NCBI GenBank assembly: GCA_947074185.1
Contig: CAMTOO010000006.1
Coordinates: 1-45,119 of the forward strand
Reading direction: 5' to 3'
Source: an uncultured Negativicutes bacterium
GTDB lineage: Bacteria; Bacillota; Negativicutes; Acidaminococcales; Acidaminococcaceae
Length of the DNA stretch: 45,119 nt
The notes below the pieces were generated by a model. That model did no database searches and was not told where the DNA came from. It saw nothing but the letters and a program-made list of their open reading frames with translations. Below are positions 43,373-45,119 of the stretch, one piece after another; within the stretch, counting starts at the first letter, position 1; each line of letters starts with the position of its first letter. The translations under genes were made by a program, and so were the position numbers.

Positions 43373-43393
43373 TTAGGGAAAGTTAGAGAGCTA

Positions 43394-44722
43394 ATGAGTG
43401 ACATAGAAAACGTTAAACCAATACATGTTATTGGTGCTGGCTTAGCTGGATGTGAAGCAGCCTACCAAATAGTTAAATGTAATATTCCTGTAATTCTTCA
43501 TGAGATGAGACCAGTTAAAAGAAGTGCTGCTCATAATACTGATAACTTTGCAGAGTTAGTTTGTAGCAATTCATTGCGCGCTGCTAATATTGAAAATGCA
43601 GTAGGTCTTCTTAAAGAAGAAATGAGAATGTTTGGTTCAATTATTATGGAACAAGCAGATGCTCATAGAGTTCCAGCTGGTGGTGCATTGGCTGTTGATA
43701 GAGAAGGCTTTTCTGAAGCTATTACAGAAAAAATAAAAAATCATCCTCTTATAACTGTTGTTGAAGAAGAGGTTACTGATTTAGAAAGTTTAGAAGGTAT
43801 AGTAGTAATTGCTAGTGGCCCTCTAACATCTGATGCTCTTTCTCAAAATATAGGGAAGTTATTATCTGAAGATTATCTTTATTTTTTCGATGCTGCTGCA
43901 CCGATTGTGACAGTAGATTCTTTAGATATGAGTAAAGTTTATGCTGCATCTCGCTATGATAAAGGTGATGCTGATTATTTAAACTGTCCTTTTGAAACAA
44001 AGGAAGAATATCAAGCTTTTTGGAATGAATTAATTTCAGCAGAATTAGCTCCGGTAAAAGATTTTGAAACTGGTAATGTTTTTGAGGGTTGTATGCCTAT
44101 TGAAGAAATGGCTTCAAGAGGAGAAGATACTATTCGTTTTGGTCCATTAAAGCCAGTAGGATTAATTGATCCTCGTACTGGTAAAGAGGCATATGCAGTA
44201 GTTCAATTAAGACAAGACAATGCTGTTGCTACTTTATATAATTTAGTTGGTTTTCAAACCCATCTAAAATGGCCAGAACAGAAAAGAGTTTTTAGCATGA
44301 TCCCTGGATTGGAGAATGCAGAATTTGTTCGTTACGGCGTTATGCATAAGAACACTTATATTAATTCACCTAAACTTTTGGATGATAAATTTAATTTAAA
44401 GAGTAATAAAAGATTTTATTTCGCTGGACAAATTACTGGCGTAGAAGGCTATGTAGAATCTGCAGCTTCTGGTTTGATGGCAGGAATTCATGCGGCACGT
44501 GCTACTTTAGAATTGCCTGAAGTTAGATTTGCACCAGAAACAGCACACGGAGCATTAGCTCATTATATTAGTAATCAAGAGATTGAAAAGTTTCAACCGA
44601 TGAATGTTAACTTTGGTATTATTCCTCATTTAGGATATAAGGTTAGAAAAAAGAAAGAAAAGAACCTATTATTAGCCAATAGAGCTATGGATTCTATAAA
44701 GAAACTACTAGAGAGCATATAA
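43394..44722 (+). CDS. trmFO: tRNA m5U54 methyltransferase TrmFO
   Basis: TrmFO uses methylenetetrahydrofolate and FAD to make ribothymidine at position 54 of tRNA. The 442 residues begin with an FAD-binding loop ([15 protein letters not shown]). They contain CSNSLRAAN, with the Cys region used in the folate reaction, and end with [13 protein letters not shown], the second flavin motif. It is the folate-dependent enzyme typical of Bacillota, formerly Gid. It follows topA by 21 bases. A terminator overlaps its 3' end. Confidence 0.96.
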   Translation: MSDIENVKPIHVIGAGLAGCEAAYQIVKCNIPVILHEMRPVKRSAAHNTDNFAELVCSNSLRAANIENAVGLLKEEMRMFGSIIMEQADAHRVPAGGALAVDREGFSEAITEKIKNHPLITVVEEEVTDLESLEGIVVIASGPLTSDALSQNIGKLLSEDYLYFFDAAAPIVTVDSLDMSKVYAASRYDKGDADYLNCPFETKEEYQAFWNELISAELAPVKDFETGNVFEGCMPIEEMASRGEDTIRFGPLKPVGLIDPRTGKEAYAVVQLRQDNAVATLYNLVGFQTHLKWPEQKRVFSMIPGLENAEFVRYGVMHKNTYINSPKLLDDKFNLKSNKRFYFAGQITGVEGYVESAASGLMAGIHAARATLELPEVRFAPETAHGALAHYISNQEIEKFQPMNVNFGIIPHLGYKVRKKKEKNLLLANRAMDSIKKLLESI

Positions 44723-44738
44723 TCTTTGGTAGTTTTTT
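44702..44738 (+). terminator. Terminator overlapping the trmFO stop
   Basis: AAACTACTA (44702-44710) pairs with TGGTAGTTT (44727-44735, one G-U pair) around a loop of about 16 nt and is followed by a T run. The 5' arm lies inside the last trmFO codons. Confidence 0.7.
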
Positions 44739-44801
44739 TATACAAAAAGTGAAAAAATGTCAAAAAAATACAATAAAATTATGTAACAAATGTGAAAAGT
44801 A

Positions 44802-44810
44802 TGTTATAAT
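44802..44810 (+). promoter_or_regulatory. Extended -10 element before xerC
   Basis: TG (44802-44803), one base and TATAAT (44805-44810) lie 40 bases before the xerC ATG, after the trmFO terminator. No clear -35 is seen (GTAACA at 44783-44788 is weak). xerC and following genes may thus have their own transcript. Confidence 0.55.
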
Positions 44811-44850
44811 ATATAAAATGAAGTATTTAAGTGGAATAAAAGGTGTGTAG

Positions 44851-45119
44851 ATGATAATAACAGATTCCCAAAAAAAGATGGTTGAACGGTTTTTAGATTA
44901 TCTTTTAGTTGAAAAGAATGCATCTGTTTTAACCGTTACTAATTATAAAAAAGACATTATAAAGTTTTTAGAGTTTTTGGATAAAGAAATTCCTTGGAAC
45001 AGTATTGATGTTTTAACCATTAGAAGTTATTTAGCAAATTTAAATGAACAGAATTATGCGAAAAGAACTATTGCTAGAAGAATATCATCACTTAGATCCT
45101 TTTTTAAATATTTAGTTAG
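44851..45119 (+). CDS. xerC: Tyrosine recombinase XerC, N-terminal part (cut by the window edge)
   Basis: The first 89 codons are present. They encode MIITDSQKKMVERFLDYLL and continue through the SAM-like core-binding domain of Xer recombinases (TNYKKDIIKFLEFL, YAKRTIARRISSLRSFFKYL). The catalytic R-H-R-Y domain lies beyond the window. XerC with XerD resolves chromosome dimers at dif. Position after trmFO matches the codV gene of Bacillus, normally followed by hslV, hslU and codY. AAGGTG lies before the ATG. Confidence 0.88.
   Translation, partial: MIITDSQKKMVERFLDYLLVEKNASVLTVTNYKKDIIKFLEFLDKEIPWNSIDVLTIRSYLANLNEQNYAKRTIARRISSLRSFFKYLV

Noticed and set aside
1-45119. CRISPR arrays, insertion sequences, prophage or integrative elements
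   Set aside because: No regularly spaced repeats, transposase, integrase (other than chromosomal xerC) or phage structural gene was found by eye. The tRNA cluster shows no attachment-site duplication.

Overview
The window is an AT-rich stretch of bacterial chromosome. Gene order is that of the Bacillota (Firmicutes): priA-def-fmt-DUF116-rsmB-rlmN-prpC-prkC-rsgA-rpe, and dprA-topA-trmFO-xerC. It also carries an outer-membrane secretin with a signal peptide and a type IV pilus / type II secretion-like cluster. Together these suggest a diderm Bacillota, most likely a member of the Negativicutes. This assignment is an inference from gene content, not from a phylogeny.

Layout. 1-125: decayed 3' end of an EF-G-like gene. 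232-3911: transketolase and thiamine-salvage kinases (tkt, thiD, thiM). 3960-10694: divergent pilus/secretion locus, with a secretin and a small PilP/GspC-like protein on the minus strand and an assembly ATPase (PilB/GspE), PilT, PilC and one pilin on the plus strand. The pilin has its own consensus-like promoter. 10805-11164: tRNA-Pro, -Gly and -Arg unit behind a perfect TTGACA-17-TATAAT promoter. 11170-13875 (minus): CstA-type peptide/pyruvate transporter followed by two small exported proteins. 13972-14472 (minus): uncharacterised protein. 14568-25734: replication restart, N-terminal formyl-Met processing, rRNA modification, the PP2C phosphatase/PASTA kinase pair, RsgA and Rpe, tightly packed. 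25739-29568: riboflavin operon behind an FMN riboswitch with terminator. 29583-34311: hslO, SOS-controlled recA with recX, rny, and a zinc-ribbon protein. 34352-37452: rpmB (minus), recG, and a TVP38/DedA-like membrane protein. 37484-38704 (minus): hydF interrupted by one in-frame TGA. 38863 to the end: glycolipid glycosyltransferase, dprA, topA, trmFO and the start of xerC, cut by the window edge.

Most of the window is conserved housekeeping sequence. The observations most worth checking are: (i) rny (RNase Y) has no canonical start codon for its conserved first 56 residues and appears to start at ATT, 9 nt behind a perfect AGGAGG; (ii) hydF has an otherwise intact reading frame with a single internal TGA; (iii) a compact pilus/secretion cluster with a short secretin and no visible PilM/N/O or prepilin peptidase; (iv) a possible terminator-type attenuator in the rny leader; (v) an EF-G remnant with one frameshift and one nonsense codon. 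No CRISPR array, insertion sequence, phage or plasmid gene was seen. No gene-free stretch exceeds 300 bases.
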